Notes: generated from the sequence alone by a model not told the origin. A DNA stretch of 64,000 bases from Bacillus sp. S3 (GCF_005154805.1 NZ_CP039728.1:1-64000); one strand, 5' to 3'. Counted from the first letter of the stretch, positions 17,101-24,119 are shown. Program-made: numbers and translations.

Positions 17101-17505
17101 TGGATCTCCATCAAAAGAGAGAATGTATTCCCCATTACCAAGCAAATCGTCATGTACAATCGCAACCGCTTTACGGTTTTGATTAATGGTGATTGGGAAT
17201 TTCTCATATTTTCCTTTATCTGAATACATTCTGAATTGCTGGACAAATTTATAGTCCGTTAATTGTTTTTCCCCATGTCCAAATGACATTCCACCACTTC
17301 CGATATCAACGGCAGCTTTCATAGCCTGGAGTGTTGAATCGTTACCGGCAATAATCGTCATTAGAAGCTTTGCACCTTGCCATTCATGTTCCGGTGGCTC
17401 TACGGCTAATGCGTAACAAAAAGCGGTTTGCCATGCCTGCTCAAGATACAATTCAAGCATTTTTGGGTTTTCGTTTGTTTCTTCTACCTTATTCCATACA
17501 ATCAT
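14182..17505 (-). CDS. Large SNF2-type DEAD/DEAH helicase
   Basis: 1107 aa. N-terminal about 240 aa have no recognised domain. The helicase core shows Walker A QGEMSTGKSTMM (near 300), a zinc-ribbon insertion (CPSCGKAH, later CSECRES), Walker B/DEIH in IIDEIHMLKAG (near 555), and a C-terminal RecA lobe ending in QAARRAWRIGQTEECRLYYL, the SNF2-like motif VI. A C-terminal tail follows the core. ATP-driven remodelling or translocation on DNA is expected; the plasmid-specific target is unknown. A leader with competing stems lies upstream. Confidence 0.88.
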   Translation of the reverse strand: MIVWNKVEETNENPKMLELYLEQAWQTAFCYALAVEPPEHEWQGAKLLMTIIAGNDSTLQAMKAAVDIGSGGMSFGHGEKQLTDYKFVQQFRMYSDKGKYEKFPITINQNRKAVAIVHDDLLGNGEYILSFDGDPAEDLRQVLGGGKFGLNILPEWKNIILDEFVKLGCIEELNFYFDKTLFPEGFSIYKLKFGEETAEQEADDIISNMIQRGLLKFPKAGSGQAVESIQDLTEYMTKFMNDMVDKVSRKVTPIHNPLTNPVHPQISTYKRELFPVQAHVSTAVAKVLKKQKVALIQGEMSTGKSTMMTAIPDVVAAMSNKKGYFACLMCPPSLTKKWPEEIKEIIPHADVRVIERTEQLIAFHSSWTKAGRPKPDKPTFFVIAFTTMRGDCATVPAVHFQYKKTAKQKLEDELPYRFGYYCPSCGKAHQVIESSQTETDEDGNEQETHTKRSMNEDEFGESRRIHNSKNPANAFCSECRESLWTKKVPTRFSSINGWLKFDRQISHALKDNNHKLIEHLHNNLPEIPKQQGNPRRIATVEYIRRKMRWFFDIAIIDEIHMLKAGMSAQGNSLGSLAAACKKVVGGTGTLFGGKAEDIYYTLWRLFPHLMVENGYKYSEVRKWNEEYGNIETTIYNFDDKGEYSNKQSRGGTKRTEKVLPGISPFVFSKFLVQNSVLVRLTDVWPDPVELINVPTILVDLDDDLKSHYRDMVTTFENAIQSRDDGHKLYLPLTQTGIANPDNPFTYPSFSIKTEDGDRELIWSPDVFPKERILNKEKKLQEIIKGEMEEGRKSIVYVRDTGSSVQGRDVRPRLQHVLEQIGAKVCILDTSSTQTNKRTEWLKKKIEKEGYDVCIVSQELVQVGLDLLCTPTLIFYQFSWSLFTINQAARRAWRIGQTEECRLYYLAYKDTFQEQMATLIAQKNKAAGAINGEASSDGLNAMLGDDGDLQSMLIQSIKKGNVLKGSTEEWVAEASERAREILAGIGKKKQKVLTAKEQFVAWVNQQIETDSSKNVLIRKAATITSNIEKGDITGFRFINGVLEVDIIEAFGFDCIADGELVAYLTEIERAAAEAVEQQISLFEIKAEEKKTKRKRTAPVTGQLAFELF

Positions 17506-17640
17506 ATGACCCCTTCCATATCATTAATAGATAAGGAAAAAAGCCATGTGGCGTTCCCTTATCTACTAATGAGGTAAGGGATACACCTCCCTATTAACTT
17601 TTTATTTTTGAGTATTCTATACTTGATAGGTAACTCAATT
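17506..17640 (-). promoter_or_regulatory. Structured leader of the SNF2-type helicase gene
   Basis: On the minus strand, TCCCTTA pairs with TAAGGGA (loop CCTCATTAGTAGA). The GATAAGG segment can instead pair with CCTTATC 27 nt further on, enclosing GCCACATGGC and six T residues. The two pairings are mutually exclusive, as in an attenuator. A ribosome site GGAAGGGG precedes ATG 17505. The function is inferred from structure only. Confidence 0.35.
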
Positions 17641-17688
17641 TTGGTAATATATCCGTATTATTAATGCACATTTTAGTCGAATTATGAA

Positions 17689-17838
17689 CTACTCAACACA
17701 AGCATCTAAAATTTGTGCGAAATCTTCCGAACTAGTCATTAACTTATTTTTAGCTTTTTCAATGGCTTCTTCATCACTATTAGCTTTTACTTTTACTGAG
17801 ATTACCTTCTCAACAGATACAAATACCTCGTACTTCAT
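17689..17838 (-). CDS. 49-aa DpnD/PcfM-like small protein
   Basis: ATG 17838 has AAGGAG 8 nt upstream. The product MKYEVFVSVEKVISVKVKA followed by NSDEEAIEKAKNKL has the strand-strand-helix plan of DpnD/PcfM-type small proteins found on conjugative elements. An opposite-strand frame across the same bases has low-complexity S/T-rich sequence and is judged non-coding. It stands divergent from the 51 aa membrane protein gene. Confidence 0.6.
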   Translation of the reverse strand: MKYEVFVSVEKVISVKVKANSDEEAIEKAKNKLMTSSEDFAQILDACVE

Positions 17839-18006
17839 AGTAACAACTCCTTCATTTTCTTTAGTTCACAATTTGTTTCAAAGACTACCTTGGTTCGTAA
17901 GACGAACTATCCAAAAGGTTATTTTAGAAAAATTCGTTGTATACCTAGATAAAAAATGTTATATTTTAACAAAAGGAAAATACGTTATATATGGAGGAGA
18001 ATACAA

Positions 18007-18162
18007 TTGAAATCTCTATTAATAACAATTTTAAGTGCAATAGTTACAATCCTTGTAATTGCATTCAGTACAAAATCCTTTGAGTCCCTTAATGTTATTC
18101 CTGCTCTTGTCGTCGGAATGATTACCGGATATTTCATAGGTAAAAGAAATGTCGCCCTTTAA
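18007..18162 (+). CDS. 51-aa two-span membrane protein
   Basis: TTG start at 18007 is chosen because GGAGGAG lies just upstream. The product has two hydrophobic segments (LLITILSAIVTILVIAF and IPALVVGMITGYFIG) and a short basic end. One of the few plus-strand genes in the plasmid core; a candidate promoter lies near 17940-17975. Unknown function. Confidence 0.6.
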   Translation: MKSLLITILSAIVTILVIAFSTKSFESLNVIPALVVGMITGYFIGKRNVAL

Positions 18163-18172
18163 TTCAAAGGTG

Positions 18173-18394
18173 TCATTCATAAGATTCTTTCAAATTAGAA
18201 ATAAGATTTTCTTTAAAAGACTGAATAACCTCACTTTGTGCCTCATCTATTGTTCCCTCGTGCTCAATGGTTACATTTTGTGTGCCACTTATCGTATGAA
18301 TGCGAAACCAATATCCAAAAGAAAGCATGCTTACAAACTCGACATAAAATTTATGTCCAGCATATTCCTCTAATTTAAAAGCTACCTGTTCCAT
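18173..18394 (-). CDS. 73-aa protein, unknown function
   Basis: ATG 18394 preceded by GAGGAGAGG. A mixed alpha/beta small protein (FKLEEYAGHKFYVEFVSML ... IEHEGTIDEAQSEVI). It lies 24 bp downstream of the ArdC-like gene and is probably co-transcribed with it. No family recognised. Confidence 0.5.
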   Translation of the reverse strand: MEQVAFKLEEYAGHKFYVEFVSMLSFGYWFRIHTISGTQNVTIEHEGTIDEAQSEVIQSFKENLISNLKESYE

Positions 18395-18418
18395 AAAACC
18401 TCTCCTCTTTCAAGTATG

Positions 18419-19306
18419 TCATGCTGTCATTAGGTCCTGTTTGCCTTTTTCTTCTTCCATCAAATTTTTAAATTCACCAATGATTCTCCTAGCAATATCA
18501 CAAATTTGAGAACCATATTTTAAAAGTGAATTTTCTTCTCCCTTACTCCAGGACTTAACGTACCTGAAAGAGTAATCGGAAGTGTCTAAACCAAAGAAAG
18601 AACAAACAACAAAAGCAGTCCCCTCAGCAACTACCTCTTTTTCAGATGAAGAGGAAGATTGATCATGGCGATGTACTTTGGAATGAACAAGTTCATGAAC
18701 CAATGTTTTACAACGATGATTTATGCTTAAGGTATCACTAACAACTATCCGGTGTAGATAAGGGCTATAAAAACCATTGGCACCTTTTGCATCCCCATAA
18801 GTGACTGGACAATTATCCTTGGAAGCAATCTGTTCAGCATACTCAATAATTTCTCGTGCTTCTTCAGATTCGCCTTCAAGTTTAATGACCACTTTGTCAA
18901 TGGGTAGCGGTTCGCCTTCAGTTTGCTCATAGGCAAATACCGGTACAGTTAGAAAACCAACAAGCTTCGTTTCCACTTCTCCGTTTTCATCTTCAACAGC
19001 TTTGAAATTTGGTTTGAAGATTTTAATGGACTTTTCTCCCTTTCTAATTTTCCGGCCTAACTCATTCCAGCGCTTAAATGAAGCTATAAAACTAGCATTT
19101 GGATACTGAGTCTTGGCAACCATAATGTTTCTGAAGGAGTAATTAGGCATTAAAGCCTTCATCTGTAAAAGAGCTTTAAACTCTTCAGGAGAATAACGGA
19201 AATTCGAAACTCCTTCTTCCAGGATTGACACAAGTTCATCAACTTTCTCTTGTACACTCGGTCCGTCCTTACTCACTTTATTACTTTTGTTTTGGCGATA
19301 TACCAT
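18419..19306 (-). CDS. ArdC-like antirestriction protein with ImmA/IrrE-type metalloprotease motif
   Basis: 295 aa. Residues about 20-105 match the ssDNA-binding domain of ArdC (FRNIMVAKTQYPNASFIAS, KRWNELGRKIRKGEKSI). The second half contains the zinc-protease motif HELVH at 204-208 with downstream Glu residues (EKEVVAEGTAF). ArdC proteins protect incoming plasmid ssDNA from restriction during conjugation. The gene follows an unusual leader (19343-19522) with two terminators. The upstream TTCGACA element is a possible Spo0A box. Confidence 0.82.
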   Translation of the reverse strand: MVYRQNKSNKVSKDGPSVQEKVDELVSILEEGVSNFRYSPEEFKALLQMKALMPNYSFRNIMVAKTQYPNASFIASFKRWNELGRKIRKGEKSIKIFKPNFKAVEDENGEVETKLVGFLTVPVFAYEQTEGEPLPIDKVVIKLEGESEEAREIIEYAEQIASKDNCPVTYGDAKGANGFYSPYLHRIVVSDTLSINHRCKTLVHELVHSKVHRHDQSSSSSEKEVVAEGTAFVVCSFFGLDTSDYSFRYVKSWSKGEENSLLKYGSQICDIARRIIGEFKNLMEEEKGKQDLMTA

Positions 19307-19342
19307 TTTACAGCAGCCCCTTACTCTTAAAGTTTTTATATA

Positions 19343-19522
19343 TAAAAACGAGAATAGGTAATCCCATTCCCGTTGTTAACCACCATAATAAAAGCTCTGA
19401 AAACGCAAAAAAAGCCTTTGTGGAATTTGATAATAAATAGCAAAAGAAATGCTATTTTAACTATCAACCACAAAGGCTGTTTCATTTAATGTAGTACCCG
19501 CTAATCCGTAAATCAGATTGCC
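19343..19522 (-). ncRNA. Candidate cis-regulatory leader RNA of the ArdC-like gene
   Basis: In minus-strand order: GGCAATC-loop-GATTAGCGGGTAC...ATTAAA (19522-19480); a very long interrupted hairpin, CCTTTGTGG...CCACAAAGGC with inner TTGATA and AAATAGCA arms, ending in seven T (19477-19407); then a second hairpin ACGGGAAT/ATTCTCGT followed by T residues (19373-19343). The first two parts recur before the gene at 30551, with a compensatory pair change (AATC/GATT against AACC/GGTT). The layout is that of a riboswitch or attenuator. Ligand unknown. Confidence 0.6.
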
Positions 19523-19578
19523 ATAAAATAAAAAAAGTATAAAAAGAATATATTGGTATTATATCCTTTCTTTTGTAT

Positions 19579-19585
19579 TTCGACA
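19579..19585 (-). promoter_or_regulatory. Spo0A-box-like site upstream of the ArdC-like leader
   Basis: TTCGACA, the reverse of TGTCGAA, lies in the non-coding region just upstream of the leader RNA. It is one of several such sites in promoter regions of this window. Sequence match only. Confidence 0.3.
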
Positions 19586-19744
19586 AGAAAATAATTATTT
19601 GGCGGGTCCAGCTATTAGTATATGAAACATGATGTGCTAATAGATTCCTGCCCCAATATTATATATCTGAAAACAAAATTGGATTAAAGTTAGCTCCATA
19701 TAATATTAATTTAAAAGAGTATTTATTCCCCTTTGTATTTATTC

Positions 19745-19985
19745 GGTTAAAAATTCTTTAATGGGGGGTTAAAAAATTTTTAACCTATGTATATACCTTA
19801 AAAAAATTTTAACCTACCCATTATTATTAAATGTTGAATTAAATACCTTAAAAAATTTTTAAGGTATACCATAAAAAATCTTTAACCTATACCTTAAAGA
19901 TTTTTTATGGTAGTTTTAAAAGTCTTTAACCTAGATTTAAGTATTTTTAAGCTGTATTAATAAATCTTTAACCGCCATAAAAATC
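19745..19985. repeat. AT-rich iteron-like array, probable replication origin
   Basis: About nine copies, in both orientations, of a unit related to ACCTTAAA(N)nTTTAACCT (for example at 19767, 19797, 19848, 19872, 19891, 19918 and 19964). Several copies are near-palindromic. The array lies immediately beyond the 3' end of the replication initiator gene. Such arrays bind plasmid initiators, so this is the best origin candidate in the window; binding is inferred. Confidence 0.6.
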
Positions 19986-19988
19986 CTT

Positions 19989-20020
19989 AAAAAAAATCCT
20001 ACAATTCAATTATTGTAGGA
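19989..20020 (-). terminator. Terminator overlapping the stop codon of the replication initiator gene
   Basis: TCCTACAAT (19997-20005) pairs perfectly with ATTGTAGGA (20012-20020), followed on the minus strand by eight T residues. The stem includes the rep stop codon. Confidence 0.85.
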
Positions 20021-21074
20021 TACCAAACTTGATAGATTCTGCTTCAAAATTATATTGTTCCAAAGCATTCTTGATTAGCTGTACATATCGTTCTTCTAGC
20101 CAATCTCTGGCAAATTCATTAGGTGCAATGATGGTAATGTCGTTATTTTCTCTTTTTAACAATACATTCGCAAACCAAGTATCATATGATGGTTTACTAA
20201 TTTTCGCAGATATGAAACTTTTAATGAAATTCAATAAGGCCTGCTCTTCTTTATCCATGTCTTTCTCATGACGGACCTGACTTGCTAGTTTGCTCTTATT
20301 TCTTTTACTCGAGGATTTAATGAGCTCTCCATATTGCTGCCACTGGCGGTAAATTGATTCAAAGTCAATTTCTGTTTCTAATTTCACTGTTTCGTTATTA
20401 TCTATCATGGTTTTAACATACTTTTCGTGTTCAAGCTGCAACCTTTTTGGCAAGCCTAGTTTTTCCTTTTTTAAAGCCTTCTTTATGTGCGGTGGAGCAT
20501 CATCGGGAATAACAATGTCCGGGTCACCATAAATGAGCTTTTTTGAAAGCAAAGGAACCTTTTTCCGGATCTTAAAAATCGGACCTTCCTCTACTCCTTC
20601 TCTGGAGCGATTCCAAACACCAAATTTATATGCAAACCCATATCTTTCAAGAATATCCATATATGTATGTACGGTTGGTCGAGATTTGTCCATTTTCAAA
20701 CTGATCAGTTCAAAGTTTGGAAAACACCAATCCTTGTTTCCATAGGCAAACCGTTTTAAATGTCCATATAGGGCAAGCCCTTCTGCATTTAAGAAATACC
20801 CCCAGAAGTCGAACAGATAGTTATTAAATATAGTTAGTTCCCCATCAATGTAAGGAATGCTTTCCCCATAACTGTCTAAGGAGAACTTTCTAACCTCTTC
20901 TTCGGTATACTTTACTTTATCTTGTTCCGGATAATAGTAAGTCCTGGTTACTAAACTTTCTTGGCTCTCTTCTTTTATTAATTTTAAGCGCGGTTCAAGA
21001 ATACCTGTATCTATGCTCCTGTAATAATCAAGCCTATCCTTCCCGCCTTTAAGATTTGTCTTATCATCTTGCAA
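20010..21074 (-). CDS. Plasmid replication initiator with DnaA domain I-like C-terminus
   Basis: 354 aa from TTG 21074, set by GGAGG 9 nt upstream. Residues about 75-165 form a winged-helix initiator-type domain (YLFDFWGYFLNAEGLALYGHL ... MDKSRPTVHTYMDILERYGF). A charged linker follows. The last 80 residues (SFISAKISKPSYDTWFANV, ITIIAPNEFARDWLEERY) closely resemble DnaA domain I, the module that recruits DnaB helicase and DnaA partners. It lies beside the iteron-like array and under a predicted antisense RNA. Initiation at the adjacent repeats is inferred from context. Confidence 0.8.
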   Translation of the reverse strand: MQDDKTNLKGGKDRLDYYRSIDTGILEPRLKLIKEESQESLVTRTYYYPEQDKVKYTEEEVRKFSLDSYGESIPYIDGELTIFNNYLFDFWGYFLNAEGLALYGHLKRFAYGNKDWCFPNFELISLKMDKSRPTVHTYMDILERYGFAYKFGVWNRSREGVEEGPIFKIRKKVPLLSKKLIYGDPDIVIPDDAPPHIKKALKKEKLGLPKRLQLEHEKYVKTMIDNNETVKLETEIDFESIYRQWQQYGELIKSSSKRNKSKLASQVRHEKDMDKEEQALLNFIKSFISAKISKPSYDTWFANVLLKRENNDITIIAPNEFARDWLEERYVQLIKNALEQYNFEAESIKFGILQ

Positions 21075-21139
21075 AACAAAAAACCTCCGTTCCCCTTTCC
21101 CCTCCCAAATAGAGATGAAAAGACACGCAGATTTCAGAC

Positions 21140-21168
21140 TTGATAATTATTGCCCCTTTTTGTAAAAT
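21140..21168 (+). promoter_or_regulatory. Promoter of the predicted antisense RNA
   Basis: TTGATA (21140-21145), 17 bp spacer, TAAAAT (21163-21168): a good sigma-A promoter facing right, away from rep. Transcription would start near 21175. Confidence 0.65.
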
Positions 21169-21174
21169 AGGATT

Positions 21175-21272
21175 AATTAATGCAAGTAAGAAATCCCGCC
21201 TTCATCAATTTCATTTAATCTTCCAGCGGCCAAACTGAATGGATTAAATGAGATGCCCAGGTGGGTTTTTTT
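21175..21272 (+). ncRNA. Predicted counter-transcribed RNA over the rep leader
   Basis: A transcript of about 98 nt would fold into one long hairpin: CCCGCCT/AGGTGGG (21195-21201 with 21259-21265), CATC/GATG and a perfect 10 bp stem TCATTTAATC/GATTAAATGA (21211-21220 with 21242-21251), ending in seven T. It is antisense to the leader of the rep mRNA, as are the ctRNAs that control copy number in many Gram-positive theta plasmids. Confidence 0.65.
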
Positions 21273-21368
21273 ATTTAAGTGAATGTTTAAATGGAGTCTC
21301 TTTTTTTATCATCATATCAAATATATCGGTTGGTTTCTATAAAACTGTTGGCCAAGTAGCTTGAATTT

Positions 21369-21375
21369 TGTCGAA
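21369..21375 (+). promoter_or_regulatory. Spo0A-box-like site upstream of rep
   Basis: TGTCGAA in the rep promoter region. On the minus strand a candidate rep promoter lies downstream of it around 21310-21340 (TATGAT -10 with a weak -35). Spo0A control of replication is inferred only. Confidence 0.3.
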
Positions 21376-21396
21376 AAAGTTGGTAAATAAATGCAG

Positions 21397-21451
21397 AAAA
21401 GACCCTAGCATAAAGAAACCGAAAATAAAGTCAGCTCTTAATACTAGGGTC
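21397..21451 (-). terminator. Terminator after the 215-aa gene, with GACCCTAG stem
   Basis: GACCCTAG (21401-21408) pairs with CTAGGGTC (21444-21451), followed on the minus strand by TTTTC. It is preceded by AATTAAAGGGATA, resembling the flank of the hairpin at 10991-11041. It ends transcription of the gene at 21533-22180 before the rep leader. Confidence 0.6.
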
Positions 21452-21532
21452 TATCCCTTTAATTATCCAGTTGTGTGTACCTATATTAAAACATGAAGAG
21501 AATGAAAGTTCAATAAGATAACCAATATTAAA

Positions 21533-22180
21533 TTAATCTAAATAACTATCATTTGCTAACGGACCGATAACCATATGGGAGTCAGGGAATAGTTCCAAGT
21601 AATTTATTGGCTTTCCAACATTAATGAATTTGCCTGTTTTACTTTGGTTTTTAATTTCTTGGTCAAATATGGTATCAATTAATTTTAATGCTTCAATATT
21701 TGTAATTTGCTCAAAATTTGGTAATAACGGTATAATGTCATTTATTGTTGAATCTGATAAATCTCCTAATATATCACTTTTAATGTTTCCTGCATCGTCC
21801 AGATTTTTTCTCACTGGTTGCCATTGGTTTTTGGACTCTAATTCAAAAACAAAGGGTGTATCACCATCGAAACCGCATAAAACAAAGTCTGTATGGAAAT
21901 TAGAATACTTAGCCTTCATAAAATCTGAAAGGCTGCTGGCAACAGAAGTCTGATTCTGATTTGGTAGATTAGAAGCAAACTCTTTTAATATATCTCTGAT
22001 ATTGATATTATTTTGTCTTCCGGTTCCAAAAACAGATATTCCAGTACCGTTCTTTTTTATATAAAATACTTTTTGGATAGTTTCTGTTCCTATTACTTTA
22101 TCCGGGGTTCTAAGGGACAGTAAGCTATCAGCAGACATTATTATTGAAGTTCGGGTATAGATTGTCACTCTTGCAGTCAT
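21533..22180 (-). CDS. Possible Ntn-hydrolase/proteasome-beta-like protein
   Basis: 215 aa. The N-terminal pattern (TIYTRTSIIMSADSLLS, then VFGTGRQNNINI) and central GFDGDTPFVFELES resemble bacterial proteins of the proteasome-beta-like Ntn hydrolase fold, in which Asp-Ser segments and a G-rich strand surround the active site. No catalytic N-terminal Thr can be assigned with certainty. GGGG precedes ATG 22180. The gene sits alone between rep and the methyltransferase. Tentative call. Confidence 0.4.
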   Translation of the reverse strand: MTARVTIYTRTSIIMSADSLLSLRTPDKVIGTETIQKVFYIKKNGTGISVFGTGRQNNINIRDILKEFASNLPNQNQTSVASSLSDFMKAKYSNFHTDFVLCGFDGDTPFVFELESKNQWQPVRKNLDDAGNIKSDILGDLSDSTINDIIPLLPNFEQITNIEALKLIDTIFDQEIKNQSKTGKFINVGKPINYLELFPDSHMVIGPLANDSYLD

Positions 22181-22245
22181 TAAAAAACCCCTTTTTAACT
22201 AGATTTCTTTATGAATTGTATCACATAAATTATTAATGAATAAAT

Positions 22246-22270
22246 AAAAAAAGCCCTCTATAAAGAGAGC
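22246..22270 (-). terminator. Terminator of the methyltransferase gene
   Basis: GCCCTCT/AGAGAGC stem overlapping the 3' end of the methyltransferase gene, with seven T residues on the minus strand. Confidence 0.75.
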
Positions 22271-23670
22271 ATAAGTTCCAGCTGGCCGCTATTACTAATG
22301 TTATAGCTTTGTACCTTTTTCTTTATTGTATCGGTAGAAGCGGTTTTAACTTTCATGAATGTGTAAGCTAGGCGGTTAGCAATGGCTTTGATCACTCTGC
22401 CATCAACTGATTGCCCTAGCATTTCGTACTTTCTTATTTTTTGGATATTCTCGGTAAAACTAAAATGCTCTGGAATACCCATAATCCTCTTTATTTCATC
22501 AATAGATAAGAAACGAAAGCTTTGTCCATCATCACTTAAAACATGGCTATTTGACGCACATTGGCTCGTATAGCGCTTAGGAATGCATTGTATTCTTTCC
22601 GCATCCTTGCGAACAAAAGTGAGCTCCAAACTTCTATCTTTCCAGGCTTCACGACTGTTAAAAGACTCCATGAACTTTTTTACACACTTCCATTCATGCT
22701 GTACGTTTGAGCGGTCAAGGAAATCTTTTAACTTCTTTCTTCTAACCTTTGGAGCAGCAGGGAAATCGAATGTAAGGAATCTTTCTTCATTCCGGAAACC
22801 TACTGCGTAAGTCCTTCTTCTAGTGGCTAGAGAGCCAAAATCCCATGCTTCCAATTCCTTTTGAGCCCAGAATGGGTAATCATCATTTAATAGGCTTTTA
22901 AGGGACTCCCACGCATTGCTTTTATAAAACTGTGGTACATTTTCAAAGAATAGGATCTCTGCTTTAGATGAATGAATGATCTTCGCACATGCTGTTACTA
23001 AATCATTCATTACATTGCCCTCCTGAAAGCCAAGGCTGGAATGCTCTGAGCATGGAAGGGACACAAAAGCCATATCCACTTCAGCAATGTCCTGACAATC
23101 ACGTAAATCTCCGCAGAACACGCTTGAATTCGGGAAATTATGTAGCAAGACTTCGACTGAATCATCCTCTAATTCTATTTCTTGTATAGGAGTAAAATAG
23201 CTAGTATCCTGAAGAACGCTCGTTCCTACTCCCGCACCGGCACAGACAGATAATAAACGAATACGCTGGTCCTTAGGTGTTGGGATTGTGCTATTTTCAA
23301 ACAAGCGATATTCAAGCGGCCGGATTATAATTTGTCCCTTATTTCCTTGTTTAAAGACATTAACCTCTATTTTTTGGTTAATATCGAGAAAAGAACAATA
23401 TTTATCTCCAGCTGTATCTACCAATGGTCTTTCCTTCCCACTTATTTTACTCTTTCTTGAAGCAACATGTATAGTATGAACATCTTGCTTATCTTCGAAA
23501 GGGAAGTTTTGCAATAAGATTTCTTCGTTTTCCTCATTAATACGGATGAAAACTTCTCCCTTAACCTCAAAGCCGGCAGCTTCACAAACCATGTGCTGTA
23601 AGAAAAGACGAGGTTTCTCTGGCTTTCCTTTTTTAGAAACGGTATATACCTTCTTTAGTTTTAAATTCAT
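22258..23670 (-). CDS. DNA (cytosine-5) methyltransferase, orphan
   Basis: 470 aa. An N-terminal extension of about 130 aa precedes motif I (LLSVCAGAGVGTSVL). Motif IV carries the catalytic cysteine (VSLPCSEHSSLG), motif VI is FFENVPQF, motif VIII is TRRRTYAVGF, and the C-terminal motifs IX/X include IKRIMGIPEHF and the LGQSVDGRVIKAIANRL segment. No restriction endonuclease lies next to it, so it probably protects the plasmid or marks it epigenetically. The specificity cannot be read by eye. Confidence 0.9.
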   Translation of the reverse strand: MNLKLKKVYTVSKKGKPEKPRLFLQHMVCEAAGFEVKGEVFIRINEENEEILLQNFPFEDKQDVHTIHVASRKSKISGKERPLVDTAGDKYCSFLDINQKIEVNVFKQGNKGQIIIRPLEYRLFENSTIPTPKDQRIRLLSVCAGAGVGTSVLQDTSYFTPIQEIELEDDSVEVLLHNFPNSSVFCGDLRDCQDIAEVDMAFVSLPCSEHSSLGFQEGNVMNDLVTACAKIIHSSKAEILFFENVPQFYKSNAWESLKSLLNDDYPFWAQKELEAWDFGSLATRRRTYAVGFRNEERFLTFDFPAAPKVRRKKLKDFLDRSNVQHEWKCVKKFMESFNSREAWKDRSLELTFVRKDAERIQCIPKRYTSQCASNSHVLSDDGQSFRFLSIDEIKRIMGIPEHFSFTENIQKIRKYEMLGQSVDGRVIKAIANRLAYTFMKVKTASTDTIKKKVQSYNISNSGQLELMLSL

Positions 23671-23752
23671 TATGAATACCCCCGTAGTTTTTATTTGCTC
23701 TCACTCATAAAACTTAATTGTTCTTGTATAGCCGCCATCCTGGTTGCATATA

Positions 23753-24061
23753 TCAAAATTCGATATCCTCTTGATAGAAAATTCTCCGCTTTTTTGAGTA
23801 ATAAATAGGGTCCAATTGTTCTAATGCCTCACCATAGGGCTCAATAACATACAGAGGAGAAATCTTCTTCTCAGCCTTTACTAAACAGTCCATCCGTTCT
23901 ATGAACTTCTGAATAGATTGAGGGATGGTCAATTTAGTCGCAGCCTTGAGAGTTTCTTCAATCACCTGCACGTTATAAATATCAGACCAAAATATATCAA
24001 TTAACCGTTTTACAATTTCCTTCGGCTCGGTATCTGATGTATACGAACAATATATTTGCAT
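23753..24061 (-). CDS. 102-aa protein, unknown function
   Basis: ATG 24061 preceded by AGGAGG. A helical, mixed-charge protein (PKEIVKRLIDIFWSDIYNVQ, SIQKFIERMDCLVKAEKK). It lies 82 bp upstream of the methyltransferase gene and may share its transcript. No family recognised. Confidence 0.55.
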   Translation of the reverse strand: MQIYCSYTSDTEPKEIVKRLIDIFWSDIYNVQVIEETLKAATKLTIPQSIQKFIERMDCLVKAEKKISPLYVIEPYGEALEQLDPIYYSKKRRIFYQEDIEF

Positions 24062-24081
24062 GATAATCCTCCTATAATTTG

Positions 24082-24106
24082 AAAGGACTTCCTGGTGAGG
24101 AAGCCC
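24082..24106 (-). terminator. Hairpin between the nucleotidyltransferase region and the 102-aa gene
   Basis: GGACTTCC (24085-24092) pairs with GGAAGCCC (24099-24106), followed on the minus strand by TTTC. A weak intrinsic terminator or processing stem. Confidence 0.45.
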
Positions 24107-24119
24107 TTAAAAGTGTTTG

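Noticed and set aside
17684..18010. Plus-strand 108 aa frame over the small DpnD/PcfM-like gene
   Set aside because: Low-complexity Ser/Thr-rich product and no ribosome site; the minus-strand 49 aa frame has a good one and a protein-like sequence.
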